From an uncultured Flavobacterium sp. (GTDB lineage Bacteria; Bacteroidota; Bacteroidia; Flavobacteriales; Flavobacteriaceae), in NCBI RefSeq assembly GCF_946481155.1, contig NZ_CAMLMK010000115.1, positions 1-8,452 on the forward strand: a stretch of DNA of 8,452 bases, in the 5' to 3' direction. Position numbers and translations under genes: made by a program. Below the pieces are notes generated by a model. The model saw only the letters and a list, made by a program, of their open reading frames with translations. It was not told the origin of the DNA and did no database searches. Below, piece after piece: positions 1-5,970 of this stretch. Numbering within the stretch: position 1 is the stretch's first letter; each line of letters opens with the position of its first letter.

Positions 1-1
1 C

Positions 2-343
2 TTCAACGATTTAGCTTCAAAACAAAAATTACCAAATGAACAAACAGTGATGATTTTAGGAATATTGTCCTATATCGGATGTTGCTGTACAAACGGAGTC
101 TTAGGATTGATATTATCCGGAATCGGACTTTACCTTGCAAAAAAAGATGAAAAACTTTTAGCGGAAAGCCCGGAAATCTATGCACCAGGTTCCTTAAACA
201 CATGGAAAATAGTAAACCTGATCAGTTTAATCATCAGCGCTATTTTTGTTATCTATCTGATCTATCTTCTTGTTACAGGAAAATATGATGAAGTTCAGGG
301 ACAGTATATGGAAATGATTGAGAATATGAAGAAAGGCCAATAA
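2..343 (+). CDS. CCC-motif small membrane protein, 5' end cut by window edge
   Basis: The reading frame is open to the left edge and stops at TAA 341-343, so the true start lies outside the window. A GTG at 47 and an ATG at 50 are possible starts, but the residues before them (KLPNEQT, encoded from 26) match the usual N-terminal lead-in of this family, so I read through them. The visible part has a first hydrophobic segment containing Cys-Cys-Cys (encoded about 80-88), a charged loop (AKKDEKLL), and a second hydrophobic helix (about 215-280), followed by an acidic tail. This matches the short two-helix 'CCC motif membrane protein' group of Bacteroidota, related to DUF4190-type proteins; the function is unknown. 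It probably sits in the inner membrane. The gene ends at a strong terminator shared with the convergent rocD. Confidence 0.75.
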   Translation, partial: FNDLASKQKLPNEQTVMILGILSYIGCCCTNGVLGLILSGIGLYLAKKDEKLLAESPEIYAPGSLNTWKIVNLISLIISAIFVIYLIYLLVTGKYDEVQGQYMEMIENMKKGQ

Positions 344-359
344 GGCATTCTGTCAATAA

Positions 360-389
360 AAAAAAATCCGCTTTTCAGCGGATTTTTTT
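360..389. terminator. Bidirectional intrinsic terminator between convergent genes
   Basis: This is a perfect 13-bp inverted repeat: arms 360-372 and 377-389, with a 4-nt loop (TTTC). The stem has a GC-containing core (TCCGCT/AGCGGA) flanked by an A-run on the left and a T-run on the right, so it gives a hairpin plus U-tract on both strands. It lies 16 bp after the CCC-motif gene stop and 13 bp after the rocD stop on the other strand, so it can end both transcripts. Confidence 0.93.
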
Positions 390-402
390 ATTTCGATATT
401 TA

Positions 403-1647
403 TTATTTTTCGAACTGTTGTAAAGTCTCTTTGATGATACGTACACAGTCTAAAAGCTGTTCTTCGTTCATCACTAGCGGCGGAGCAAAACGAATGATGT
501 TTCCATGTGTCGGCTTCGCTAATAATCCGTTGTCACGCAATGCAATACAGATATTCCAAGCTGTGTCGCTTTCTTCTGTATCGTTAATTACTATAGCATT
601 TAAAAGCCCTTTTCCGCGTACTAAAGTAGCTACATTTGAAGTCTCGATATATTTACCAATCTCCGAACGGAAAAGCTTCCCTAATTTTTCTGAATTTTCA
701 GCAAGTTTTTCATCGGTGATAACCTCTAAAGCGGCAATGGCAACAGCTGCAGCAATCGGGTTTCCACCAAAAGTAGATCCGTGCTGACCTGGCTTGATTA
801 CATTCATTATCTCATCATTGGCCAATACTGCCGATACCGGATAAACGCCACCGGATAATGCTTTTCCTAAAATTAAAATATCCGGAACCACATTCTCATG
901 CTGAACGGCTAATAATTTTCCGGTACGCGCAATTCCTGTCTGAACCTCATCAGCAATAAAAAGTACGTTATGCTTTTCACACAATGCTTTCGCTTTTGCC
1001 AAATACCCTTCAGACGGAACATATACCCCGGCTTCACCCTGAATAGGTTCTACAAGGAATCCTGCAATGTTTGGTGAAGAAGTAATTGCTTTTTCCAAAG
1101 CATCGATATCATCATAGGCAATTTTTATAAATCCTGCCGTATAAGGTCCGAAATTTTTACGTGCATTTTCATCGTTAGAAAACGAAATAATAGTAGTGGT
1201 TCTTCCGTGGAAATTATTTTCGCAAACGATTATCTGTGCTTCGTTCTCGCTGATGCCTTTCTTTTCGTAAGCCCATTTTCTGCATAATTTCACAGCAGTT
1301 TCTACAGCTTCCGCTCCTGTATTCATGGGCAAAATCTTGTCAAATCCAAAATACTTTGACATAAATTGCTCATATACACCTAATTTATCATTATAAAAAG
1401 CACGGGAAGTTAACGTCAGTGTTTTTGCCTGTTCGATCATTGCTCCCACAATTTTAGGATGACAATGACCCTGATTTACAGCAGAATAAGCAGAAAGAAA
1501 ATCATAATATTTTTTTCCTTCCACATCCCAAACATATACTCCTTCACCTTTATTCAAAACAACTGGCAGCGGATGGTAGTTATGGGCACCAAACTTTTCC
1601 TCTAGTTGAATCGCTTCTGCTGAACTCATTTTATCTACAACTTGCAT
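403..1647 (-). CDS. rocD: Ornithine aminotransferase (ornithine--oxo-acid transaminase)
   Basis: This is a 414-residue PLP-dependent class III aminotransferase, the usual length for ornithine aminotransferase. It moves the delta-amino group of ornithine to 2-oxoglutarate, giving glutamate-5-semialdehyde and glutamate, and so links arginine/ornithine breakdown to proline and glutamate. Visible landmarks are an N-terminal segment typical of the family ([11 protein letters not shown], residues 20-30), the phosphate-binding NTGAEA (109-114), FHGRT (146-150), the cofactor-ring Asp in IADEVQTG (D233), and the Schiff-base Lys in LGKALSGG (K262). All key residues are present. I chose the ATG at 1645-1647; an in-frame Met seven codons in (MSSAEA) is an alternative. 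The start region is A-rich with no Shine-Dalgarno sequence. The gene is probably cytoplasmic and monocistronic, ends at the 360-389 terminator and is divergent from the gene at 1939. Confidence 0.95.
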   Translation of the reverse strand: MQVVDKMSSAEAIQLEEKFGAHNYHPLPVVLNKGEGVYVWDVEGKKYYDFLSAYSAVNQGHCHPKIVGAMIEQAKTLTLTSRAFYNDKLGVYEQFMSKYFGFDKILPMNTGAEAVETAVKLCRKWAYEKKGISENEAQIIVCENNFHGRTTTIISFSNDENARKNFGPYTAGFIKIAYDDIDALEKAITSSPNIAGFLVEPIQGEAGVYVPSEGYLAKAKALCEKHNVLFIADEVQTGIARTGKLLAVQHENVVPDILILGKALSGGVYPVSAVLANDEIMNVIKPGQHGSTFGGNPIAAAVAIAALEVITDEKLAENSEKLGKLFRSEIGKYIETSNVATLVRGKGLLNAIVINDTEESDTAWNICIALRDNGLLAKPTHGNIIRFAPPLVMNEEQLLDCVRIIKETLQQFEK

Positions 1648-1718
1648 TATAATTTATTTTAGTAGTTTTTATTATTTTTTAATGGGGCTTGTATCGTGCA
1701 AGTTAGCAATTCAAATTG

Positions 1719-1754
1719 AAAATCATAACATTTTACACCTCTTTTTATGATTTT
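1719..1754. repeat. 10-bp inverted repeat upstream of rocD
   Basis: AAAATCATAA (1719-1728) is perfectly inverted as TTATGATTTT (1745-1754) with a 16-bp spacer. It lies 72-107 bp upstream of the rocD start codon. Arm and spacer lengths would suit a dimeric regulator operator, for example one controlling arginine/ornithine use. However, the arms are AT-rich in an AT-rich region, so chance is a real alternative. No T-run follows that would make it a clear terminator. Confidence 0.35.
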
Positions 1755-1905
1755 TATAACAAAATCACAAAACCCGGAATTCAAAAATATAACAAAAGAA
1801 ACTAAAAACATTCGTTTTGCCACAAGTTAACAAAAAGTCAGAAACCTGTGATAAATAATAACGTTTTGAGAATATAAAATACAGCTTCTCCTAACACAGC
1901 CAACC

Positions 1906-1913
1906 TAAGTTTG
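1906..1913 (+). promoter_or_regulatory. Bacteroidota-type -7 promoter box for the propeller lipoprotein gene
   Basis: TAAGTTTG matches the Bacteroidota -7 consensus TAnnTTTG exactly. It ends 25 bp before the ATG at 1939, implying a leader of roughly 20 nt. I do not see a good -33 TTG at the expected 17-23 bp spacing. The nearest upstream TTTG (1865-1868) is 37 bp away, which is too far, so promoter strength may be modest or an activator may be needed. Confidence 0.55.
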
Positions 1914-1938
1914 CCTTGTCTAACAAAAAACAAATAAG

Positions 1939-3384
1939 ATGAAACTTACGAATGTTCTTTTAGGTTCGTCAATGCTTATAGCTTTGATTGCCTGTAACTC
2001 TGATGAGGGTTCAAACAATGATTCAGCAAATCCTGTCGAATTAAAAAATTACTCCAACACTCCGGTATTGATGAACGCAAAACCTGAATTTGCTTCTGTT
2101 CAGACATTTGCTTTATTTTCCAGTGAAGATGATTTTACTGAGACTCCTGATTATGTTTTTGGAGGTTCTGCTGATGGTTCCGGATTATATAAGAACACGG
2201 ACGGCACATTTACTTTTTTAGTAAACAACGAGGACAATTATGCTATCTCAAAAATCAAACTAAACGCAAATTTCAAACCTGTTGCAGGAGAATATATTCT
2301 GAATTCCACCGGTGCAGGAGTTAGGTTATGCTCCGCGACTTTAGCTACTCCGGAAAAACACGGCTTCGGACCACTATTTTTATCCGCAGGAGAAAGCGAC
2401 AGCGAATCACAGGTGCATGCCTTGACGCCATTTGATACCAAAGCAAACAACAGCACGTCAAGACCTGTTTTAGGATTTGGAAGATGGTGTGCTGAAAACG
2501 CAGTGCCTTTAGCAAAAGAAGCTTATTCAAACCAGACCATTGTACTTTTAGGTGATGACGATTCCGGTACTTATGGAGGACAATTGGTTATGTACAAATC
2601 TACTACCGGCGACCTGAACAATGGTAAAGTATACGTTATGAAGCGTACAGACAACATCACGAATGAGAGAGCTATGACAGAAAATGGCTCCTACCCTGTT
2701 CAATTCGTTGAAATTGCCAATGCAAAAACCAATACTGGCTTACAAAATAATCAAGCTGCACAAACTTTGAACGCTATCACTTTCGGACGTGTGGAAGACA
2801 TCGACTACCGAAAAGAATCCGGTAAAGAAAGAGAAATCTATTTTAATGTAACCGGACAAAACAATACAGGTGTTAACTCCGACAATTCACGCTCAAAATA
2901 CGGACGCGTTTATAAATTGGAGTTGGATGCCAACAGTCCGCTAAGTGGCCAGCTAACCTTGATTCTTGACGGAGATAACCGAACAGGCAAAGCAAAACTT
3001 TTCCAAAATCCGGATAACATCTGCGTGACCAAAAATTATGTTTACATCCAGGAAGATTCTAACGGATATGGTGACGAGACACATGATGCTTACATCTATC
3101 AGTACGACATTGCAACAAAAGCATTAAAAGTGGTTTTTGAATTAGATCACAAACGTACCGATCCTACTAACAAGTTCTTAAGCGCAACTTCTGCTTTCGG
3201 TTCATGGGAATACGGTGCATTAATCGACGTTTCTGAAACAATCGGTGTTCCGGACACATTTATGTTATCTATCCAGCCACATTCATGGAGAACCGACTTA
3301 TTCAAAGGTGTTGACGGTGGTTCAGTACGTCCGAACGAAAATCAAGGAAGTCAAGTGGTTATAATCAAAGGTTTACCAAGATAA
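1939..3384 (+). CDS. PhoX/DUF839-like beta-propeller lipoprotein, predicted cell-surface
   Basis: This 481-residue protein begins with a lipoprotein signal (hydrophobic 5-18, lipobox LIAC, lipidated C19). The residues after Cys (NSDEGS) are acidic, resembling the lipoprotein export signal used by Flavobacteriia for surface display. The body resembles PhoX-type propellers (DUF839) in order: VNNED (95-99), a Cys-containing segment GVRLCSATL (127-135), GRWCAEN (181-187), LLGDDDSG (203-210), GRVEDIDY (283-290), EIYFNVTGQNN (299-309), YGRVYKLELD (321-330), NPDNICV (357-363) with YIQEDSNG (369-376), and FMLSIQPHSW (441-450). C131 aligns by eye with the iron-ligand region of PhoX. Characterised PhoX is an Fe/Ca-dependent alkaline phosphatase; whether this divergent member is an enzyme is unknown. 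It lies 67 bp upstream of the imelysin-peroxidase gene in the same direction. Confidence 0.75.
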   Translation: MKLTNVLLGSSMLIALIACNSDEGSNNDSANPVELKNYSNTPVLMNAKPEFASVQTFALFSSEDDFTETPDYVFGGSADGSGLYKNTDGTFTFLVNNEDNYAISKIKLNANFKPVAGEYILNSTGAGVRLCSATLATPEKHGFGPLFLSAGESDSESQVHALTPFDTKANNSTSRPVLGFGRWCAENAVPLAKEAYSNQTIVLLGDDDSGTYGGQLVMYKSTTGDLNNGKVYVMKRTDNITNERAMTENGSYPVQFVEIANAKTNTGLQNNQAAQTLNAITFGRVEDIDYRKESGKEREIYFNVTGQNNTGVNSDNSRSKYGRVYKLELDANSPLSGQLTLILDGDNRTGKAKLFQNPDNICVTKNYVYIQEDSNGYGDETHDAYIYQYDIATKALKVVFELDHKRTDPTNKFLSATSAFGSWEYGALIDVSETIGVPDTFMLSIQPHSWRTDLFKGVDGGSVRPNENQGSQVVIIKGLPR

Positions 3385-3402
3385 CTTTACTTCATTTAAA
3401 CT

Positions 3403-3436
3403 ATTAGGAATGTGGAAAACTGCATTCCTAATTTTT
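3403..3436 (+). terminator. Hairpin with T-tract between the two lipoprotein genes
   Basis: ATTAGGAATG (3403-3412) pairs perfectly with CATTCCTAAT (3423-3432) around a 10-nt loop, and TTTTT follows at 3432-3436. It begins 18 bp after the propeller stop codon and ends only about 15 bp before the peroxidase start. It has the form of an intrinsic terminator, but its position between co-directional genes suggests partial termination, i.e. reduced downstream expression, or an attenuator. The stem has only 4 G-C pairs, so efficiency may be moderate. Confidence 0.6.
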
Positions 3437-3449
3437 AATTTATAGGAAT
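3424..3449 (+). promoter_or_regulatory. Alternative hairpin covering the peroxidase ribosome-binding region
   Basis: ATTCCTA (3424-3430) is the right arm of the preceding hairpin. It is also perfectly complementary to TAGGAAT (3443-3449), which includes an AGGA four bases before the ATG at 3452. The two foldings are mutually exclusive because they share this arm. TAGGAAT occurs twice (3405-3411 and 3443-3449), so the shared arm has two equal partners. This is the layout expected of a switch, but no trigger is known and the 7-bp stem is weak. Confidence 0.35.
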
Positions 3450-3451
3450 CA

Positions 3452-5266
3452 ATGAAAAAAACTATTGTATTGCTGTTAATCGCTGTTACTGCGATTTCTT
3501 GCCAGAAAAAAGAGTATAAGACGCTTTCTCCGACAGAAACAATCAAGCGACAACTTGTTGAAGATTATGCTGACTACTCAAAAAAAGTCAATGAATTGAA
3601 TGTTCTCGCTAATGGAAAAATTGAAACGCAGGCAGTTCAAAATAAATTCAGGGAAACGCGGCTGGCTTATAAAAGAATCGAAAGCTTTATCACTTTTTAT
3701 TTTCCTGAAACAGCAAAAAGCCTCAATGGTGCCGCGATTGATGAAAATGACACCAATGAAACAAGCCGTAAACTGGAAGAAGCTTCCGGGTTTCAAAAGG
3801 TAGAAGAACTTTTGTTTTCTGATGAAACGGATGTTACGGAATTAAGAAAACAAATCGGAATCCTGAACGGTTATAGTCAATCCTTAAATAACAACATTCA
3901 AAATCTGCAGCTAACCGACAGCAATATTTTCGAAGCCCAAAAGCTGCAAATGGTCCGACTGATGAGCCTTGGGATTTCCGGTTTTGATTCGCCCATCGCT
4001 TTTCATTCTTTACCCGAAACGACTGCTACAATAGAAAGTATCAGCAAAGTAATTTCATCTTTTAAAGCTGATGAAAAATTTAATACCGTTATCGGTCAAG
4101 CCGAAAATTATCTTGCTGAAAATCAAGATTTCAATTCGTTCGACAGAGCTGATTTTATAGTCAATCACTGTATTCCCATTTCAAATGCTATTCATAAAAT
4201 ACAATCCGCATTAAAAATAAAAAGCAATGATTTTATAGGTGCAATTGACCTTGACAAGCAAAATATTTTCGAGGAAGATGCTTTTAATGTCGATTATTTT
4301 GCACCCTTTTACAATCGGAAACCATCTAAAAATCAGGTAGCATTAGGAGAACAGCTTTTCTTTGACCCGATTTTAAGCGGTGATAATAAAATTTCCTGTG
4401 CAACGTGTCATATTCCTTCCCAAGGTTATGCGGATCATAAACCAAAAGCTGTCGAAAACGGAAATTTATCCAGAAATACTCCTACGCTCCTGAATTCTGC
4501 TTTCCAAAACACGCTTTTCCTGGACGGTCGCGTAACTTATCTTGAAGATCAGGCGAAAGCAGTAATCAATAACCGCGACGAGATGCACGGAAGTTTTATT
4601 CATGCATTGGAAAAAGTAAAAAACAACGCGAAATACAAATCGGAATTCAGGAAAGTATTTCCAAAGGAAGCTAAAATTACCGAACAAAACCTTCTGAAAT
4701 CGTTAGCGAGTTATGTTCGATCCTTATCAAAACTGGATTCAAAATTTGATAATTACCTCCGTGGAAAATCCAGTCTGACCTCCAACGAGAAAAATGGTTT
4801 TAATCTATATATGGGCAAAGCCAAATGCGCCACCTGCCATTTCTTCCCACTATTTAACGGCAGTGTTCCGCCTTTGTACAATAAAGTGGAAAGCGAAGTT
4901 TTAGGTGTTCCGTCGCAAAAGGCAATAGCAAATGCGCATATCGATCCCGATTTAGGCGAATACAATTATACAAAAGCGCCCTTAAAGAAACACGCGTTTA
5001 AAACACTGACCGTACGCAACAGTGCAATTACCTTTCCGTATATGCACAATGGAGTTTATCAGACATTGGAAGAAGTGATCGATTTTTACAACCGTGGTGG
5101 CGGCGCCGGAATTGGCATTTCATTGGAACATCAAACGCTTCCGTCTGACAAGCTGAATTTATCCGAAAAAGAAATCCGGGATCTCGTTGCATTCATAAAA
5201 ACATTAAACAATCCTGAAGCCAAGCCTAACTATTTAGCCGGCACTTTCGTCAAACATGGAAAGTAA
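3452..5266 (+). CDS. Imelysin/EfeO-like domain fused to di-heme cytochrome c peroxidase (CCP/MauG family), lipoprotein
   Basis: This 604-residue protein has a signal peptide with a lipobox-like end (AIS-C, C17), followed by two parts. Residues ~25-260 are helical and resemble imelysin/peptidase M75 (EfeO-type) domains: RLAYKRIESF (70-79), then GFQKVEELLF (113-122), which corresponds to the family GxHxxE motif with His replaced by Gln (Q115) and Glu kept (E118), then GISGFDSPIAFHSL (174-187). Residues ~280-590 form a di-heme peroxidase: LGEQLFFDPILSG (298-310), heme site CATCH (C316-H320), RNTPTLLNSAF (341-351), FLDGR (356-360), second CATCH (C459-H463), and the C-terminal PYMHNGVYQTLEEVIDFYNRGG block (529-550). 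Typical CcpA proteins lack the N-terminal domain. It should act in the periplasm, membrane-anchored, reducing peroxide or oxidising a partner. The AGGA before the start is unusually good for this group. The gene overlaps the convergent DUF1697 gene by 33 bp. Confidence 0.88.
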   Translation: MKKTIVLLLIAVTAISCQKKEYKTLSPTETIKRQLVEDYADYSKKVNELNVLANGKIETQAVQNKFRETRLAYKRIESFITFYFPETAKSLNGAAIDENDTNETSRKLEEASGFQKVEELLFSDETDVTELRKQIGILNGYSQSLNNNIQNLQLTDSNIFEAQKLQMVRLMSLGISGFDSPIAFHSLPETTATIESISKVISSFKADEKFNTVIGQAENYLAENQDFNSFDRADFIVNHCIPISNAIHKIQSALKIKSNDFIGAIDLDKQNIFEEDAFNVDYFAPFYNRKPSKNQVALGEQLFFDPILSGDNKISCATCHIPSQGYADHKPKAVENGNLSRNTPTLLNSAFQNTLFLDGRVTYLEDQAKAVINNRDEMHGSFIHALEKVKNNAKYKSEFRKVFPKEAKITEQNLLKSLASYVRSLSKLDSKFDNYLRGKSSLTSNEKNGFNLYMGKAKCATCHFFPLFNGSVPPLYNKVESEVLGVPSQKAIANAHIDPDLGEYNYTKAPLKKHAFKTLTVRNSAITFPYMHNGVYQTLEEVIDFYNRGGGAGIGISLEHQTLPSDKLNLSEKEIRDLVAFIKTLNNPEAKPNYLAGTFVKHGK

Positions 5267-5782
5267 TTTTGTAACGGTATTCCAGTTTCGGATGGTCGCC
5301 GTTACATTTAGTTTTTTCTCTATATATTTTTGATCAAGTCGTGTCTTTCCGGCACCAACGGCGTATTTGATATAAATCCTGCTTCCGTCCAATGCAGCTT
5401 CGTCAGGCTTAAACTGGCTAATTTTTAAGTCATTGATACTGTCCCTTTTCATCACAGCGGACAAAAAAGCAACGTATAGCTTTTTAGTATCCAATTCTTT
5501 CTCTTTCAGATAAGCATTATTGGCAAAGCAATCTTCCAGATCTTTCTTCGCAATCACTACAACAGGCACTTCATGACCAAAAGTCCTGAAGATTTCCTGC
5601 TTGATTTGAAATCCTACTGCGGAAGGATTTTCTTCATCAGTATCCACAAAAACATTTCCCGACTGAATGTATGTCCTAACATTTTGAAAGCCGAGATTCT
5701 CTAGCATTTGCTTCAGAGCTTCCATCTTAATCATGTTGTGTCCGGAAACATTGATTCCGCGTAAAAGGGCGAGGTGGGTCAT
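5234..5782 (-). CDS. DUF1697 family protein
   Basis: This 182-residue protein is full length for DUF1697. Family blocks are clear: LALLRGINVSG (4-14), NVRTYIQSGNV (34-44), GAGKTRL (143-149) and ATIRNWNTVTKL (162-173). It has no signal peptide or membrane segment, so it is likely cytoplasmic. The family is widespread in bacteria and its biochemical role is not established. The ATG at 5780-5782 directly precedes the first family block, so the start is secure. There is no Shine-Dalgarno sequence; instead the 5' flank consists of 7-bp tandem units (5784-5825). The last codons and TAA stop (5234-5236) lie antisense to the final 11 codons of the peroxidase gene. It is a single-gene unit, with no sign of co-transcription with its neighbours. 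Confidence 0.9.
   Translation of the reverse strand: MTHLALLRGINVSGHNMIKMEALKQMLENLGFQNVRTYIQSGNVFVDTDEENPSAVGFQIKQEIFRTFGHEVPVVVIAKKDLEDCFANNAYLKEKELDTKKLYVAFLSAVMKRDSINDLKISQFKPDEAALDGSRIYIKYAVGAGKTRLDQKYIEKKLNVTATIRNWNTVTKLLSMFDESAG
5270..5317 (+). terminator. Possible terminator for the peroxidase gene, inside the DUF1697 gene
   Basis: TGTAACGG (5270-5277) pairs with CCGTTACA (5299-5306), giving an 8-bp stem with a 21-nt loop, and a T6 run follows at 5312-5317. It starts 4 bp after the peroxidase stop, the right place for a plus-strand terminator. The long loop and 5-nt gap before the T-run make it weak, and the bases are also DUF1697 codons on the other strand, so this is tentative. Confidence 0.3.
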
Positions 5783-5783
5783 A

Positions 5784-5825
5784 ATGAATTATGAATTATG
5801 AGTTATGAGATACGAATTACGAAAA
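5784..5825. repeat. Tandem array of six degenerate 7-bp units
   Basis: Six head-to-tail heptamers start at 5784, 5791, 5798, 5805, 5812 and 5819. The consensus is A(T/C)GAATT: units 1 and 2 are exact ATGAATT, unit 3 ATGAGTT, unit 4 ATGAGAT, unit 5 ACGAATT, unit 6 ACGAAAA. The array begins one base upstream of the DUF1697 start codon, so it forms that gene's leader or promoter region. Imperfect copies suggest an old slippage-generated array. Confidence 0.8.
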
Positions 5826-5853
5826 TTAATAGGCAGCATACAAATAAGACTGC

Positions 5854-5930
5854 AGTTTTCTTTTCTCTCTTATCTATTTTCTATTTTCTGCTCTTGTACA
5901 CTTCTCCCTTTTCCCTTTTCCCTTTCCACT
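5854..5930. repeat. Pyrimidine-rich tract built from 7-bp units, with a TTTCCCT mirror repeat
   Basis: This 77-bp stretch is almost all pyrimidine on the plus strand. Read in steps of seven it shows repeated units: TATTTTC at 5875 and 5882, TTTCCCT at 5910 and 5917, and near copies such as TCTCCCT (5903), TTCCACT (5924) and AGTTTTC (5854). Its phase is the same as that of the array at 5784-5825, from which 28 bp of non-repetitive DNA separates it. Positions 5905-5923 form a perfect homopyrimidine mirror repeat. On the minus strand there are three GGG runs at 4-base spacing plus a GG. The tract lies 41-117 bp upstream of the methyltransferase start. Confidence 0.7.
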
Positions 5931-5958
5931 TAATTCTAAAATCATAACTACTAATTAT

Positions 5959-5966
5959 TATCTTTG
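5959..5966 (+). promoter_or_regulatory. Bacteroidota-type -7 box placed for a leaderless mRNA
   Basis: TATCTTTG matches TAnnTTTG exactly and ends only 4 bp before the ATG at 5971. With the usual few-base distance from this box to the transcription start, the mRNA would begin at or within a base or two of the start codon. No clear -33 TTG is visible; the region about 20 bp upstream is TTAATTCT-like. The match and position also support the choice of start codon for the downstream gene. Confidence 0.65.
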
Positions 5967-5970
5967 CGCC

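Larger units (their letters stand above)
1648..1938. other. Divergent intergenic region of 291 bp between rocD and the propeller lipoprotein gene
   Basis: This very AT-rich stretch must hold the promoters of both divergent genes. I can support an exact -7 box for the plus-strand gene (1906-1913) and a 10-bp inverted repeat at 1719-1754. For rocD, an exact TATTTTTG reads on the minus strand at 1782-1789, but it lies about 135 bp from the start codon and has no matching -33 TTG, so I do not call it. I found no small ORF or RNA gene here. Confidence 0.6.

Noticed and set aside
47..343. Treating GTG 47 or ATG 50 as the true start of the CCC-motif protein
   Set aside because: The frame is open to base 2, and the upstream residues (QKLPNEQT) look like the normal family N-terminus, so the gene is better described as cut by the window edge.
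431..787. Plus-strand open frame antisense to rocD
   Set aside because: It has no recognisable domain or start signal and lies fully inside a clearly conserved gene on the other strand.
1782..1789. Minus-strand TATTTTTG as the rocD promoter
   Set aside because: It matches TAnnTTTG exactly but is about 135 bp from the start codon, has no -33 partner and lies in very AT-rich DNA where such matches are easy to find.
1804..1818. AAAAC-ATTC-GTTTT small hairpin in the intergenic region
   Set aside because: A 5-bp AT-rich stem is expected by chance, and no T-run or gene end is linked to it.
3382..3389. TAACTTTA as a second promoter in front of the peroxidase gene
   Set aside because: It misses the final G of TAnnTTTG, includes the stop codon of the upstream gene and has no -33 TTG at a suitable distance.
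5784..5930. CRISPR array or mobile-element end
   Set aside because: The units are 7 bp with no spacers, there is no cas gene, and no transposase, target duplication or terminal inverted repeat is visible.
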